From Eleftheria terrae (GTDB lineage: Bacteria > Pseudomonadota > Gammaproteobacteria > Burkholderiales > Burkholderiaceae_C), in NCBI RefSeq assembly GCF_030419005.1, contig NZ_CP106953.1:372001-436000 (forward strand): DNA of 64,000 bases, in the 5' to 3' direction. Shown here piece after piece: positions 28,628 through 36,456 of the stretch; within the stretch, counting starts at the first letter, position 1, and each line of letters starts with the position of its first letter. The notes under the pieces are model-generated. The model was not told where the DNA came from. It worked only from the letters and a program-made list of their open reading frames with translations, and ran no database searches. A program made the translations under genes and the position numbers.

Positions 28628-29260
28628 ATGAAACCTTCAAGGAAACCCGATCCCCGCCTCTACGGGCACCTTTCACGGCAGTTGTCATTCATCAGCCGAT
28701 CGTGCGCTGCGTTTGACGCCGAGGCGCGTGAGGAAGGGATTCGTATTGCCGGCGCTCTTCGAGTAATCATCCATTCGGGCCAAGGTCCTTCCCTTCTGGC
28801 GCAACTCGGGGTCGGAAAGTCCCTACAGGTTCAGTCGTCGGTAGAAATCCAAGTCAGCAAATGCCGCTGGCTCACGACGCAGCTTTCCTGCATGCCATTG
28901 AAAGCTTCGCTAGAACAGGTAGAAGATTTTGAGCACGTACCGCGATTCCAGGTTGATGAAACATTCCCCTCTACACTTTGCGCGAACAAGTGGTGGGGAG
29001 AAGGAATCGCGAAGAATGCAGCCGGTGTAGTAATAGGGGCTGCGAACAAGGATGGGGGTGCGCACGTCGACCTTATCGATCCGGCAAAGGAATACGAAGC
29101 TTTGAAGGCAATGTCTTGGACCGTGGCATATCGGCACAGAGATGGCCGCCTCCACGAATTCAAAGTGCCACCGTCGTACCTCTCCGACTTGCGGCAAATC
29201 GGACACGAGGTGCTCAATAGCGCCCAACTCACCACATTGGCGGAGTCGGCGGTCGCTTAG
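28628..29260 (+). CDS. hypothetical protein downstream of the SIR2 cassette (210 aa)
   Basis: The frame runs from ATG at 28628 to a stop at 29260. The sequence is a mixed alpha/beta soluble protein (RIAGALRVIIHSGQGPSLLA in the N-terminal half, then KWWGEGIAKNAAGVVIGAAN in the middle) without cysteine clusters, signal peptide or membrane segments. No family is recognised. It lies on the same strand as the SIR2 and deoxyribosyltransferase genes after a 145-bp gap, so membership in the same operon is possible but not shown. An alternative is an independent cargo gene. Confidence 0.55.
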   Translation: MKPSRKPDPRLYGHLSRQLSFISRSCAAFDAEAREEGIRIAGALRVIIHSGQGPSLLAQLGVGKSLQVQSSVEIQVSKCRWLTTQLSCMPLKASLEQVEDFEHVPRFQVDETFPSTLCANKWWGEGIAKNAAGVVIGAANKDGGAHVDLIDPAKEYEALKAMSWTVAYRHRDGRLHEFKVPPSYLSDLRQIGHEVLNSAQLTTLAESAVA

Positions 29261-29360
29261 CGCGCCGCAGAGCACTGCCAGCCGTCCGATTTAGCTATAG
29301 CGGCTCGCCAACGAGGGAACGTCGAAGCAGCAAGCAGTTAGCGCAACAGCCATCAAATTC

Positions 29361-29616
29361 TTATCGATCGGTCAGTTCGGCGCAGAGCTTTTCTTCCTCC
29401 TTGATTTCCTGCAGGCTCGGAATGGGGCTGGTCCGCAAGGAGGCTGCCGCCGCGGTATTCACCTTGACCGGATGCGTCGCCAAACAAACCTCCGTTCGCC
29501 GTTCACTCCGCCTTGCGACTCTCCCACAGTGGATCGTCCATTTCCTGGTAGATCAGGTGCGACTCGTCGGGATGGAAATGACTCCAAGCGACGTTCAAGT
29601 ACCTCACTTGTGGCAT
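29361..29616 (-). pseudogene. DUF6881-like immunity-type gene, frameshifted
   Basis: From an ATG at 29616 the frame reads YLNVAWSHFHPDESHLIYQE, MDDPLWESRKAE, then TGA. This pattern (VxWxHxxxDEPxLxYxExDxxxxExRKxE) is what I recall of the DUF6881 family. In a shifted frame the DNA continues with protein-like sequence (IPSLQEIKEEEKLCAELTDR, stop at 29361), which resembles the family's C-terminus. A small deletion after RKAE therefore probably broke the gene. The ATG overlaps the stop of the upstream SUKH gene as TAATG, so the two were translationally coupled. Confidence 0.5.
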
Positions 29617-30095
29617 TACGGTCTGAAGCGTAGTAGGTGGGCTTCCTGACGTAGGGCTTCTACGAGCCAGTCCCAAAACTGGTGATCGAGCTCCACAACC
29701 TGTTCCTCATGTTGCACCCATTCCCACACCCAATCTGAACCCCGCTTGAATGCAAAACATCGGCTCGAATTCTCGATGGCAAAAACAAAGAACTCAGCGA
29801 AGGTCGCCGGATCTCCGTTGAACCCGTCGCTATAGCGGATGTCATTGTGGCGGGAAATCGACTCAGCCGTATTCTTCAAGTTCGAAATCGACTTGACCGG
29901 AAGAATCCGTAGCCTCCCGAATTTCAGCCCGTTCGAGACGGACTCGTAGAAATCCTTCAACGCATCAGGTAGCGGCTGCCGCAGTTCGGCCTCTGCGGTG
30001 GCGACCTCTCCGGCAGTGGCAACCGGAAGCTTCGTAAGCCCCATGGTTGCCTTCGACATAAGGTCCAATGCGGTCGCTTTGCTCATAGTTCTCAA
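29616..30095 (-). CDS. SUKH (SMI1/KNR4)-type immunity protein (about 159 aa)
   Basis: The N-terminal region has AEAELRQPLPDALKDFYESV, the characteristic SUKH opening in which a helix precedes the LP.xxxxFY motif. It is followed by a strand for the bound residue, then FAEFFVFAIENSSRCFAFKR and DWVWEWVQHEEQVVE, the late SUKH strands. SUKH proteins are common antidotes of nuclease-type toxins in polymorphic toxin systems. Possible starts are ATGs at 30095, 30086 and 30059. Its stop overlaps the start of the DUF6881-like relic, forming an immunity pair. Upstream lies a possible toxin remnant, but no intact toxin is present. Confidence 0.65.
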   Translation of the reverse strand: MRTMSKATALDLMSKATMGLTKLPVATAGEVATAEAELRQPLPDALKDFYESVSNGLKFGRLRILPVKSISNLKNTAESISRHNDIRYSDGFNGDPATFAEFFVFAIENSSRCFAFKRGSDWVWEWVQHEEQVVELDHQFWDWLVEALRQEAHLLRFRP

Positions 30096-30481
30096 GGTAG
30101 AACACCTGGTTTCGGACGACTCAGTTTACCGGTTCCGCGGCTCCCGGACTTCGGCATGGCAACGGTCCATGAGCCGCCACGCTTTCTGTAATAGCGATGA
30201 TGAATACCTTGATGGTCCGCACGCAGAGCAGGGTCAGTGTGCGAGAAGTCGAAGCCGCTCTCGCTTTCACATCCCTTCCTGTGCTTTAGGTCTTGAGCGG
30301 TTGCTCGCAGGTTGAACCGACGACGATCGCGAGAGGGTTGTGACACGTCACTGGTGCCATCTGGTTGATGTGCGCCCGGAAGGCTGCCTGGCGGAGACAC
30401 GCCGTGCGGGCTGCCATCTTTGAAACGGCCGTCTTGGTTCCGCTGCCGGCGACCATCTACTGCAGCGTGCCGCTGTGACGA
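30092..30481 (-). pseudogene. possible relic of a toxin C-terminus upstream of the SUKH gene
   Basis: A minus-strand open stretch without a good start encodes a basic, Gly/Ser/Arg-rich sequence (NQDGRFKDGSPHG early, GFDFSHTDPALRADHQGIHH in the middle, KSGSRGTGKLSRPKPGVLP at the end). The stop at 30092 falls 1-4 bases inside the start region of the SUKH gene. Position and composition fit a nuclease-like toxin tail, but no family motif is clear and the divergent lipoprotein gene begins close by. Low confidence. Confidence 0.25.
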
Positions 30482-30546
30482 CTATGAGGGACAGACTGGG
30501 CGCGCCCGTAAAACTAGACCAAGTCTCAGGGAGTGCTGGAGTATTG

Positions 30547-31146
30547 ATGACGCAGACCGCTGCAAGAATTCTGGCCTGGTGCCTAGGCCGTGTCTCCGTG
30601 CCCGTACTGCCGCAGCGCGTCATGAGCCTGCCCGTGCTCTGCATGGTCGCCGTTGGGCTGTCTAGCTGCAAGCCTGAATTGCCCAAGATGGGAGTGGATG
30701 CTCCGTTCATCACTTGTGCTGCCTTTGACTTTCGTGTGTCCGACAGCGACGAGTTGAAGGAAGCACGGCGACACATGTTTGAAGCTGCGATGACCTTGGA
30801 TATCAGGTTCGTGGCAGAAGCCCCTTTTAGCGGCTTTCGCGACGTGATTGGCGGGCGGGGTCACCCAATGACCTTCGTGCTGAGTTCAGAAGGTGGGCCA
30901 TGGAGCGACGAGTTTTGGCTTCGCGTGGAGTACCTGGCTGGAGGTCCTCCGCACACTGTGCCTTGGCTTCCAGATCACAAGCAGCCCTATGTGCCTCCGG
31001 CAGAATGCTTAGCAAGGTCCGTGGATCAGTTTGCGAAGCTGCGTGAATTGTTCAGCGAGAAGTGGCCGCTAACCGAGCTTGATATCAACAAGCCCATTCC
31101 GCTCCGGTCCAGGCAGCCCGCTGCAAGTAGGTCTCCTGAGAAGTAG
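30547..31146 (+). CDS. putative lipoprotein (about 199 aa)
   Basis: The ATG at 30547 follows CTGGAGTATTG, a good GGAG ribosome-binding site at 5 nt. The N-terminus has positively charged residues, then a hydrophobic stretch and a lipobox (MVAVGLSSC followed by K), so the mature protein probably starts at that Cys and is membrane-anchored. The mature part has FVLSSEGGPWSDEFWLRVEY and a proline-rich tail; no family is recognised. Longer (30475) and shorter (30622) starts exist; the shorter lacks a charged N-region. It is divergent from the SUKH/DUF6881 unit. Confidence 0.6.
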   Translation: MTQTAARILAWCLGRVSVPVLPQRVMSLPVLCMVAVGLSSCKPELPKMGVDAPFITCAAFDFRVSDSDELKEARRHMFEAAMTLDIRFVAEAPFSGFRDVIGGRGHPMTFVLSSEGGPWSDEFWLRVEYLAGGPPHTVPWLPDHKQPYVPPAECLARSVDQFAKLRELFSEKWPLTELDINKPIPLRSRQPAASRSPEK

Positions 31147-31280
31147 CGCTGCGATGGCGGCTCTGCTTTCCGCCACGAAGGCGCCGTAGCCCACTGCTGA
31201 ATATAGCCAACGGATGGCGCTGGCTGTCGCATTTAAGTACGCGTCCGGCTATCACATGCCAGCCAGAGCACGGTCGTCGA

Positions 31281-31424
31281 TCACTCTGTCGAGGGTCGCG
31301 TCCAGCGATGCGGCAGCAACTCGGCGATGCGAGCAGCGGGGTGAGTCGGTAGCCGCTCCATGACGTCGCGTAGGTAGCGCCAGGGGTCGATACCGTTGAG
31401 CCTAGCCGACTGGATCAAGCTCAT
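31281..31424 (-). pseudogene. IS66-family TnpC C-terminal fragment
   Basis: The minus strand encodes SLIQSARLNGIDPWRYLRDV, MERLPTHPAARIAELLPHRW and then a stop at 31281-31283, the conserved end of IS66 TnpC. The rest of the gene is missing: upstream the DNA changes abruptly to the end of an IS481 element at 31425. It is a different IS66 lineage from the relic at 3750-5205. Confidence 0.75.
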
Positions 31425-31557
31425 GTGTCCTAGTCGAGACTTGATCTGACAGACAAGCCGTCAAGCGACGGCCGTATCGGTGTGAGGTGTCTGCTTGATC
31501 TGATCCAGCTGTTTATCGTACGCCAGCGTTGCACCCTCGATAAAGGTCTGCAGCGGC
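31425..31557 (-). mobile_element. fragment of the IS481-type element (right end only)
   Basis: The segment from TGTCCTAGTCGAGACTTGAT on is the reverse complement of about 8880-9013 with a few substitutions. It includes the terminal repeat and the last ~30 codons of the transposase. It abuts an IS66 fragment at its end and is cut on the inner side by the right end of IS3-B copy 2. Confidence 0.85.
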
Positions 31558-32123
31558 TGCGCTGCCCCCGGCTTTCGTAGCACTTCGATCTAGAGCCCAA
31601 GGGCTTGCATCGTAGTTGATGCGGTGGTTTGCGCAGTGCCGCCAGCGAGCTGGCGGCACTGCGCGGCGAACACAGACGGTGGCACGTACCCGAGGGTGCT
31701 GTGCTGCCGGTGGTGGGTGTAGTCGTCGCGCCAGTTGTCGATGACGCTGCGCATGTGGCTGAGGCTCGCGAACCAGTGCTGCGACAGGTACTCGTCGCGG
31801 AAGCGGCTGTTGAAGCTCTCGATGTACGCGTTCTGCACGGGCTTGCCGGGTTGGATGAAGCGCAGTTCGACGCCGTTGGTGGCCGCCCAGCGCTGCATCG
31901 TCCTGCCGGCGAACTCCGGCCCGTTGTCCGTGCGGATCACCTTGGGCAGCCCGCGCTCGGCTTTGACCTGGTCGAGCACGCGCGTGACGTATAGCGCCGG
32001 GATCGAGGTGTCGGCTGCGATCTGCACAGCCTCCTTGCTGCAGTCGTCCCCGACGGTCAGCGTCTTCACCCGCCGGCCGTTGGCCAGTTCGTCGAACACG
32101 AAGTCAATGCGTAAGCTCCCCTG

Positions 32124-32951
32124 TCAAGCAGACAGTTGAATACTGAAGTTTGCAGCGGTTGTGGTCGTCAAACGTGGCATGAACTGGCGTGGCGGAATGC
32201 CGCCCAGCGAGTCATGCGGTCGGTACTCGTTGTACTGCGTCATCCACTCCTCGGTGATCGCCTTGACTTGTTCAATCGAGCTGAACAGGTAGGCGTCGAG
32301 CACCTCGGTGCGGTAGGTCTTGTTGAATCGTTCGATGTACACGTTCTGGTTCGGCTCGCCGGGCTCGATGTAGTTCAGCGCGATGCCGTTGCGCTGCGCC
32401 CATTTCACGAAGTCATGGCTGGTCATCTCCGGGCCGTTGTCCATGCGGATTGACTTCGGCGGTCCGTACCACTCGATCAACCGATCCAGCGTCCTGATCA
32501 GCAGCGTCGAAGGGATGGACTGCGACACCTCGATGGCCAGCGCTTCGCGGTTGGCCTCGTCGATCACGTTGAGCGTGCGGAACCGCCGTCCGTCGTACAG
32601 CACGTCGTGCATGAAGTCCAGCGCCCAGCCGTCGTTGACAAAGCCGGTGGCCGCCAGCGGGACCGGAACTCGTTTGGGGATGCGTTTTCTCGTGCGCCGC
32701 GGGATGTTCAGCCCCAACTCGCAGTACACGCGCCAGACCCGCTTGTGGTTCCATGGCCGGCCATCCAGGCGCAGCCGGTCGAAGCACTTCCAGAACCCCC
32801 AGCGGCCGTTCTTCTCCACCACGCCGTTGAGCCCGTCGATGACCTCGGCATCCTTCTCCTGGGGTAGTACCGGCGTCTTGTAGTACGCCGCCCGCGACAA
32901 GCCTGCAACCGTGCAGGCTCGCGCAATCGACAAGCGATGCTCGGTCACCAT
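32124..32951 (-). CDS. IS3-C transposase OrfB
   Basis: The catalytic subunit of an IS407-type transposase. An N-terminal helix-turn-helix (HRLSIARACTVAGLSRAAYY) leads to the integrase core with WALDFMHDVLYDGRRF (first Asp), IRMDNGPEMTSHDF (second Asp) and NVYIERFNKTYRTE (Glu). It ends in QYNEYRPHDSLGGIPP and a short tail. The ATG at 32951 is given as a possible independent start, but the frame is open back to the A-run near 32996, so the normal product is probably an OrfAB fusion. It seems intact. Confidence 0.88.
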   Translation of the reverse strand: MVTEHRLSIARACTVAGLSRAAYYKTPVLPQEKDAEVIDGLNGVVEKNGRWGFWKCFDRLRLDGRPWNHKRVWRVYCELGLNIPRRTRKRIPKRVPVPLAATGFVNDGWALDFMHDVLYDGRRFRTLNVIDEANREALAIEVSQSIPSTLLIRTLDRLIEWYGPPKSIRMDNGPEMTSHDFVKWAQRNGIALNYIEPGEPNQNVYIERFNKTYRTEVLDAYLFSSIEQVKAITEEWMTQYNEYRPHDSLGGIPPRQFMPRLTTTTAANFSIQLSA

Positions 32952-32983
32952 GACCTGCACCACCTGCCGCTTCGCGGACGGCG

Positions 32984-33250
32984 TCAGAACTTTTTTGACA
33001 GCACGTCCTTGATGGCCGCGTTCTCCAACGCCAGGTCCGCGTACATGCGCTTCAGCCGCGCGTTCTCGGCTTCGAGTTCGCGCATGCGCGTCAGGTCCGA
33101 TACCGTGGCCCCAGCGTACTTGCTCTTCCACGCGTAGTACGTCGCCGCGCTGATGCCGTGCTTGCGGCACACCTCGGCCACCAGCATTCCGGCTTCCCCT
33201 TCCTTCAAGATCGCCACGATCTGGCTCTCGCTGAACTTGCTCTTCCTCAT
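32984..33250 (-). CDS. IS3-C transposase OrfA
   Basis: An 88-residue DNA-binding subunit. A helix-turn-helix (SESQIVAILKEGEAGMLVAE, then HGISAATYYAWKSKYAG) is followed by a coiled coil (RELEAENARLKRMYADLALE). Its last codons contain a slippery run of six A's followed by G (complement of 32990-32996), allowing -1 frameshifting into orfB. The start is the ATG at 33250. It is of the IS407 type and related to, but clearly distinct from, the OrfA proteins of elements B and D. Confidence 0.88.
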   Translation of the reverse strand: MRKSKFSESQIVAILKEGEAGMLVAEVCRKHGISAATYYAWKSKYAGATVSDLTRMRELEAENARLKRMYADLALENAAIKDVLSKKF

Positions 33251-33678
33251 TCGGCCTCTTCCTTCCTATGACGCCGCATTCTCCAAAAATCGGTTGTCTA
33301 CTCACAGGGGGAGCTTACGAATGCTCCGCACCTCGTTGGGTTGCGTCGGTCGCAGCAGTGGCTGGCGCTCGGGCACCGGCAGCTTCTTGCGCCGGCGCTT
33401 GCGCACCATGAGGCCTTCCTCGCGGTAGATGCGGTAGGTGCGCTTGACGTTGATGGCCCAGCCGTCAATGCGCAGCCTGCTATGCAGCATTCGGTAGCCG
33501 TGGCGGCGATGCTGGCCGGCGAGCTCCTTCAACTTCTCTCGCAGGGCCGCATTGCCGTCGTCGCGGGGTCGGTAGCGCAGCGTGCTCGGGCTCATGCCCA
33601 TCAGCTTCAGCGCCTGGCGTTCGCTCAGGCCCCGGGCCTGCAGCTGCCGCACGACCTCGCGTCGCGCCGACACGGCAA

Positions 33679-33939
33679 CTACTTTCCCTTGAGCACCTCG
33701 CGCATCGCGTCCACTTCGAGCATCGAGTTGGCCAACAGCTTCTTCAGCTTCGTGTTCTCGGCTTCCAGCGCCTTCAGGCGTTGCGCGTCCGACACCTTCA
33801 TGCCGCCGAACTTGGCTTTCCAGGCGTAGTAGCTCGGTTCACTGAAGCCGTGCTTGCGGCACAACTCCTTGACCGGCAGCCCTGCATCCGCTTCGCGCAG
33901 GAAGCCAATGATCTGCTCCTCGGTGTATCGCTTCTTCAT
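33679..33939 (-). CDS. IS3-B copy 2 transposase OrfA
   Basis: An 86-residue helix-turn-helix plus coiled-coil protein, identical to the copy at 5655-5915 except for a few residues (KHGFSEP for KYGFSEP, ENTKLKK for ENAKLKK). The start ATG at 33939 lies just inside the left end of the element. Its partner orfB is disrupted by IS3-C, so this copy cannot make a full transposase. Confidence 0.85.
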   Translation of the reverse strand: MKKRYTEEQIIGFLREADAGLPVKELCRKHGFSEPSYYAWKAKFGGMKVSDAQRLKALEAENTKLKKLLANSMLEVDAMREVLKGK

Positions 33940-34009
33940 CGGTCCGATCTCCATCTCGGGTTGATCGGACTCTAGACCTACCTGCTACGAAGTCCCGGAG
34001 GCAGCGCAG

Positions 34010-34159
34010 GTGGCATTCGTCCAAAGGATGACCGGTGCGGCGAGCGAGAGGATGACTGCCGATGGACATGTAGCCAACGCATGTGCGTCCTACGATACGT
34101 GTGACATTCGCACGATCGGCGAAGATGGCGAGTGCGTTCCAGCGCTGTCCCGCTTGTAG
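34010..34159 (+). pseudogene. 3' fragment of an unknown gene cut by IS3-B
   Basis: Directly next to the IS3-B end, a frame reads VAFVQRMTGAASERMTADGH, then ACASYDTCDIRTIGEDGECV, stopping at 34159. It has a balanced composition and three or four cysteines and looks like the end of a real secreted or disulfide-bearing protein whose 5' part was removed by the insertion. The family is unknown. Confidence 0.4.
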
Positions 34160-34403
34160 AAGTATCGTCGCTCTGCACAATGTCGATACTTCGTCGGCAC
34201 TCTGGACTAACTCAAAACCAACATGGCCGTCGGCATTACTTACTCGTCCGGCCCGACTCGCGCCCGGCGGACATGGACGATGGTCTCGCAGCGCTGTTCA
34301 TCTTCATTCTTGCGCGTGCTTCCTCGCGGGTAGCCCACAACTTACATGGTAGGAATGTGCGCACTTTGGTGGCGCGACGGACCGCACAAACGACAATTCT
34401 CAC

Positions 34404-35237
34404 ATGTACAAAAAGCTTGCATTCGTGTTGCTCTATTGCTGGTGCCTCCTAATTCCATTTCAGGCGACATCAGCGCCCCCGCCTGCGTCAGCTGAATATT
34501 TGAAGGCGGTGGCTGCGTATGAACACGGCGATTTCAACGCCGCGGCAGCAGCGTTCGCCGCGCTGGAAAGAGCAGGCGATGTGAACGCTCGCGGTAGTCT
34601 TAGCCTCATGTACCTACAAGGAAGAGGAGTCCCGAGAAATGTCGAAGCGGCTGAACGGCTAAGTCAATCGGCGGCAATCGAAGGAGTTGCGACCGCGCAG
34701 TTCGTGCAAGGGTTGATGCACAGCGAGGTGGAAGGGAGGGTGCGCAACTACAGCGAGGCCGTAAAGTGGTATTCTCTTGCGGCAAATCAAGGATATACTG
34801 CTGCACAAGCAAATCTCGGGGCCATCTATTTCGCGGGGAAGTGGGTTCCGCAAGATTTAAAGCTTGGATTGCTTTGGACAGAAAAGGCTGCGAATCAAGG
34901 CGCAGCGATAGCTCAAGAGAACATGGGGAGGGTCTATTATGAGGGTGTCGGAACCGAAGTGGATTTTCGGAAGGCGGCCAATTGGTACGTAAAAGCCGCG
35001 CGACAGGGCTCTACTGCGGCGCTAAATTTTCTGGGCATCATGTACATAAAGGGAACCGGCTTTCGCGAGAACAAGGTAATTGCCTATGCCTTTTTTGATA
35101 TCGCTGGCAAGCGAGGCTTGGAACTGGCGCGTATGAATCAAGCAAGACTTCATCCTCAGCTAACGGCGGATGAGTTGAAGCAAGCTCTTAGGCATTCTTC
35201 GAATTGGAAGGTTGGAAGCCCCTTGCCTGGCGAGTGA
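34404..35237 (+). CDS. secreted Sel1-repeat protein (277 aa)
   Basis: An N-terminal signal peptide (MYKKLAFVLLYCWCLLIPFQ, cleavage likely after ATSA) is followed by five to six tandem Sel1-like repeats, a tetratricopeptide-like helical fold. Examples are ARGSLSLMYLQGRGVPRNVE, AQANLGAIYFAGKWVPQDLK, AQENMGRVYYEGVGTEVDFR and ALNFLGIMYIKGTGFRENKV, each with the A-x-x-x-LG-x-x-Y pattern. Such proteins act as periplasmic or outer-membrane scaffolds for protein contacts. The start ATG at 34404 fits the signal peptide. It stands alone between IS3-B and the MITE region, so no partner is evident. Confidence 0.85.
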   Translation: MYKKLAFVLLYCWCLLIPFQATSAPPPASAEYLKAVAAYEHGDFNAAAAAFAALERAGDVNARGSLSLMYLQGRGVPRNVEAAERLSQSAAIEGVATAQFVQGLMHSEVEGRVRNYSEAVKWYSLAANQGYTAAQANLGAIYFAGKWVPQDLKLGLLWTEKAANQGAAIAQENMGRVYYEGVGTEVDFRKAANWYVKAARQGSTAALNFLGIMYIKGTGFRENKVIAYAFFDIAGKRGLELARMNQARLHPQLTADELKQALRHSSNWKVGSPLPGE

Positions 35238-35582
35238 GGGTGGGCTTGAGTTTTTACTGGCCTGACCCGCGCTCGGGCCTTTGCCGCACTGTGCCGATGG
35301 GCCGACAGACGCGCACGGAGTCGAGCACTCCGAGAGTAATATTCGACTGAAGGCTAATGCTCGTGCTTTTCTGGATTCGGCCGGCAGGGAGGTGCAGTTC
35401 TTCGACGCGTCGACTGCCCGCGCTTGGGGCTGACGAGCAAACACCGCTTCGCCCCAGATCTTCTTAAGTATCCCCGGTTCTCCTCCACGTACTTCCCCAC
35501 GAAGGTGAAATCCAAATCCCCGGCATGAGGGTGAGGCCGCTTCCTCGCTACTCATAGGCGGCGTGCCGATTACGATGAACTC
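35238..35582. other. 345 bp without a supported gene
   Basis: A minus-strand frame (35160-35555) overlaps the end of the Sel1 gene but has the Ser/Ala/Arg-rich composition of a shadow. I see no terminator stem, repeat or RNA gene here. Confidence 0.35.
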
Positions 35583-35734
35583 ATGTGCAACCAGTACAAC
35601 CCGTCTCGTGCAGACGGCTTTGGCCCTTTCGAGAGGCCGGAGGCCGATCGGCGAAAAGCTCGATGCCCTTCGCTCGGGACATCGGCCCCTTCGGCGAAGG
35701 CGTCTTCATTCGCCCCTCGAAGGAGGATGGCCGC
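35583..35734 (+). pseudogene. 5' relic of an SRAP/YedK-like gene cut by a MITE
   Basis: The ATG at 35583 opens MCNQYNPSRADGFGPFERPE, with Cys2 following the initiator Met as in SRAP (HMCES/YedK) proteins, where it attacks abasic sites. After a frame change the DNA continues with IGPFGEGVFIRPSKEDGR, resembling the GP.G.GxFIR stretch of the family, and then stops at the MITE insertion. The gene is thus internally deleted and truncated. The assignment rests on the MCN start and one motif, so it is tentative. Confidence 0.4.
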
Positions 35735-35738
35735 CTAG

Positions 35739-35888
35739 CAGGCTGCTGAAATACCGTTTCTAGACACGCTTGCGGAAAAGCTGGACCTGTCAGAACGGCT
35801 CACAATCGATTTTCTGCACCAGCTTGAGGGCTCAGGCACCCGCAAAGAGGCTCAATCGGAGATATGAAAACGGTATTTCAGCAACCTG
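35739..35888. repeat. MITE copy 1 (150 bp), with IS5-type ends
   Basis: The terminal inverted repeats (CAGGCTGCTGAAATACCG on the left, CGGTATTTCAGCAACCTG on the right) match the ends of the IS5-family element at 38173-39527. The flanks are CTAG (35735-35738, 35889-35892). No transposase is encoded; a short internal frame reads AEKLDLSERLTIDFLHQLEG. Confidence 0.85.
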
Positions 35889-35979
35889 CTAGAGGAGGTC
35901 TTCGGTCAGTGGGACTTATTGGTTGGTTCGCCAAGACGCCGCAACCGGTGAACAAGCCCGCCCCAAGTCCATTCTTTGA

Positions 35980-36456
35980 CTACACTCCGAAACATTTCTT
36001 CAATATCTCAAGCAGACGTTTGCCCCCTCCATAGGAGCCGATGAACATCATGGCGAATTCATCGATATCCTGAACAAGGGCCGTTTTCGGAATTTCATCG
36101 GGCTGAGCTGGCCAGCTCTCGAGGCAAAAAAGCATAAGAGTCGTAAGAGCGTGCGCGGGCTTTTCCTTTTCCGCACCAACCGTTTTCAACCCAATATGCT
36201 GCCGCCGAAATTCTATTATTCTGCTGCGGGCATTATTTAGTTGCTCTGCGGTGGCCTGATTCTTAGACACAAGTTCGAGAACGGGTAGCCACTCATTAAA
36301 TTCAGCATTGATTTCATCACGCAACAGCATTAGCGACTCATACTCGAACCGCCGAAATCTGGCGTATACATGTACGCCTGATTCGGCGAAAATGTCTAAC
36401 CGAGCCGTTTCCGCGACGAAGAAGTTTTGCTCCCCTTCACAATCCGACGCACTCAT
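35980..36456 (-). CDS. hypothetical protein between inverted MITEs (158 aa)
   Basis: The ATG at 36456 (MSASDCEGEQNFFVAET) is preceded by AAGGGAAGTTTTT, a good ribosome-binding site. The open frame extends upstream into MITE copy 2 but loses protein-like character there, so the internal start is preferred. The protein is helical, with RFEYESLMLLRDEINAEFNE and ARSRIIEFRRQHIGL, ending in a Gly-Gly-Gly-Lys stretch (MMFIGSYGGGKRLLEILKKC). It has no signal peptide or named domain. Together with the 347 bp upstream it forms a unit bracketed by two MITEs in opposite orientation. Function unknown. Confidence 0.6.
   Translation of the reverse strand: MSASDCEGEQNFFVAETARLDIFAESGVHVYARFRRFEYESLMLLRDEINAEFNEWLPVLELVSKNQATAEQLNNARSRIIEFRRQHIGLKTVGAEKEKPAHALTTLMLFCLESWPAQPDEIPKTALVQDIDEFAMMFIGSYGGGKRLLEILKKCFGV

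Larger units (their letters stand above)
32110..33319 (-). mobile_element. IS3-family element C (complete, IS407-like, 1210 bp)
   Basis: The termini are inverted (CGTAAGCTCCCCTGTCAAGC on one side, CGTAAGCTCCCCCTGTGAG as reverse complement on the other). The flanking duplication is AATG (32106-32109, 33320-33323); 4-bp duplications are usual for the IS407 subgroup. Two frames encode OrfA and OrfB. Confidence 0.88.
31590..33673 (-). pseudogene. IS3-B copy 2 orfB, split by IS3-C
   Basis: The N-terminal part (33324-33673, SARREVVRQLQARGLSERQA to RPTQPNEV) and the catalytic part (31590-32105, FDELANGRRVKTL, IRTDNGPEFAGR, AYIESFNSRFRDE) are separated by IS3-C. Without the insertion and one AATG the frame would be whole. 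A GGD for VVDD change near 32055 and the insertion show that the two B copies have diverged. Confidence 0.85.
31558..34008 (-). mobile_element. IS3-family element B, copy 2, interrupted by IS3-C
   Basis: Both ends are present: TGCGCTGCCCCCGG at 31558 and the matching inverted CCGGAGGCAGCGCA ending at 34008. The element's own length is about 1.24 kb. IS3-C (32110-33319) is inserted in orfB just before the first catalytic Asp, with an AATG duplication. Confidence 0.88.

Noticed and set aside
29401..29649. Plus-strand 82-aa frame
   Set aside because: Antisense to the DUF6881-like relic and the end of the SUKH gene; the minus-strand translation is far more protein-like.
35160..35555. Minus-strand 131-aa frame overlapping the Sel1 gene end
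   Set aside because: Ser/Ala/Pro/Arg-rich, no ribosome-binding site, and its 5' end lies in non-coding DNA.
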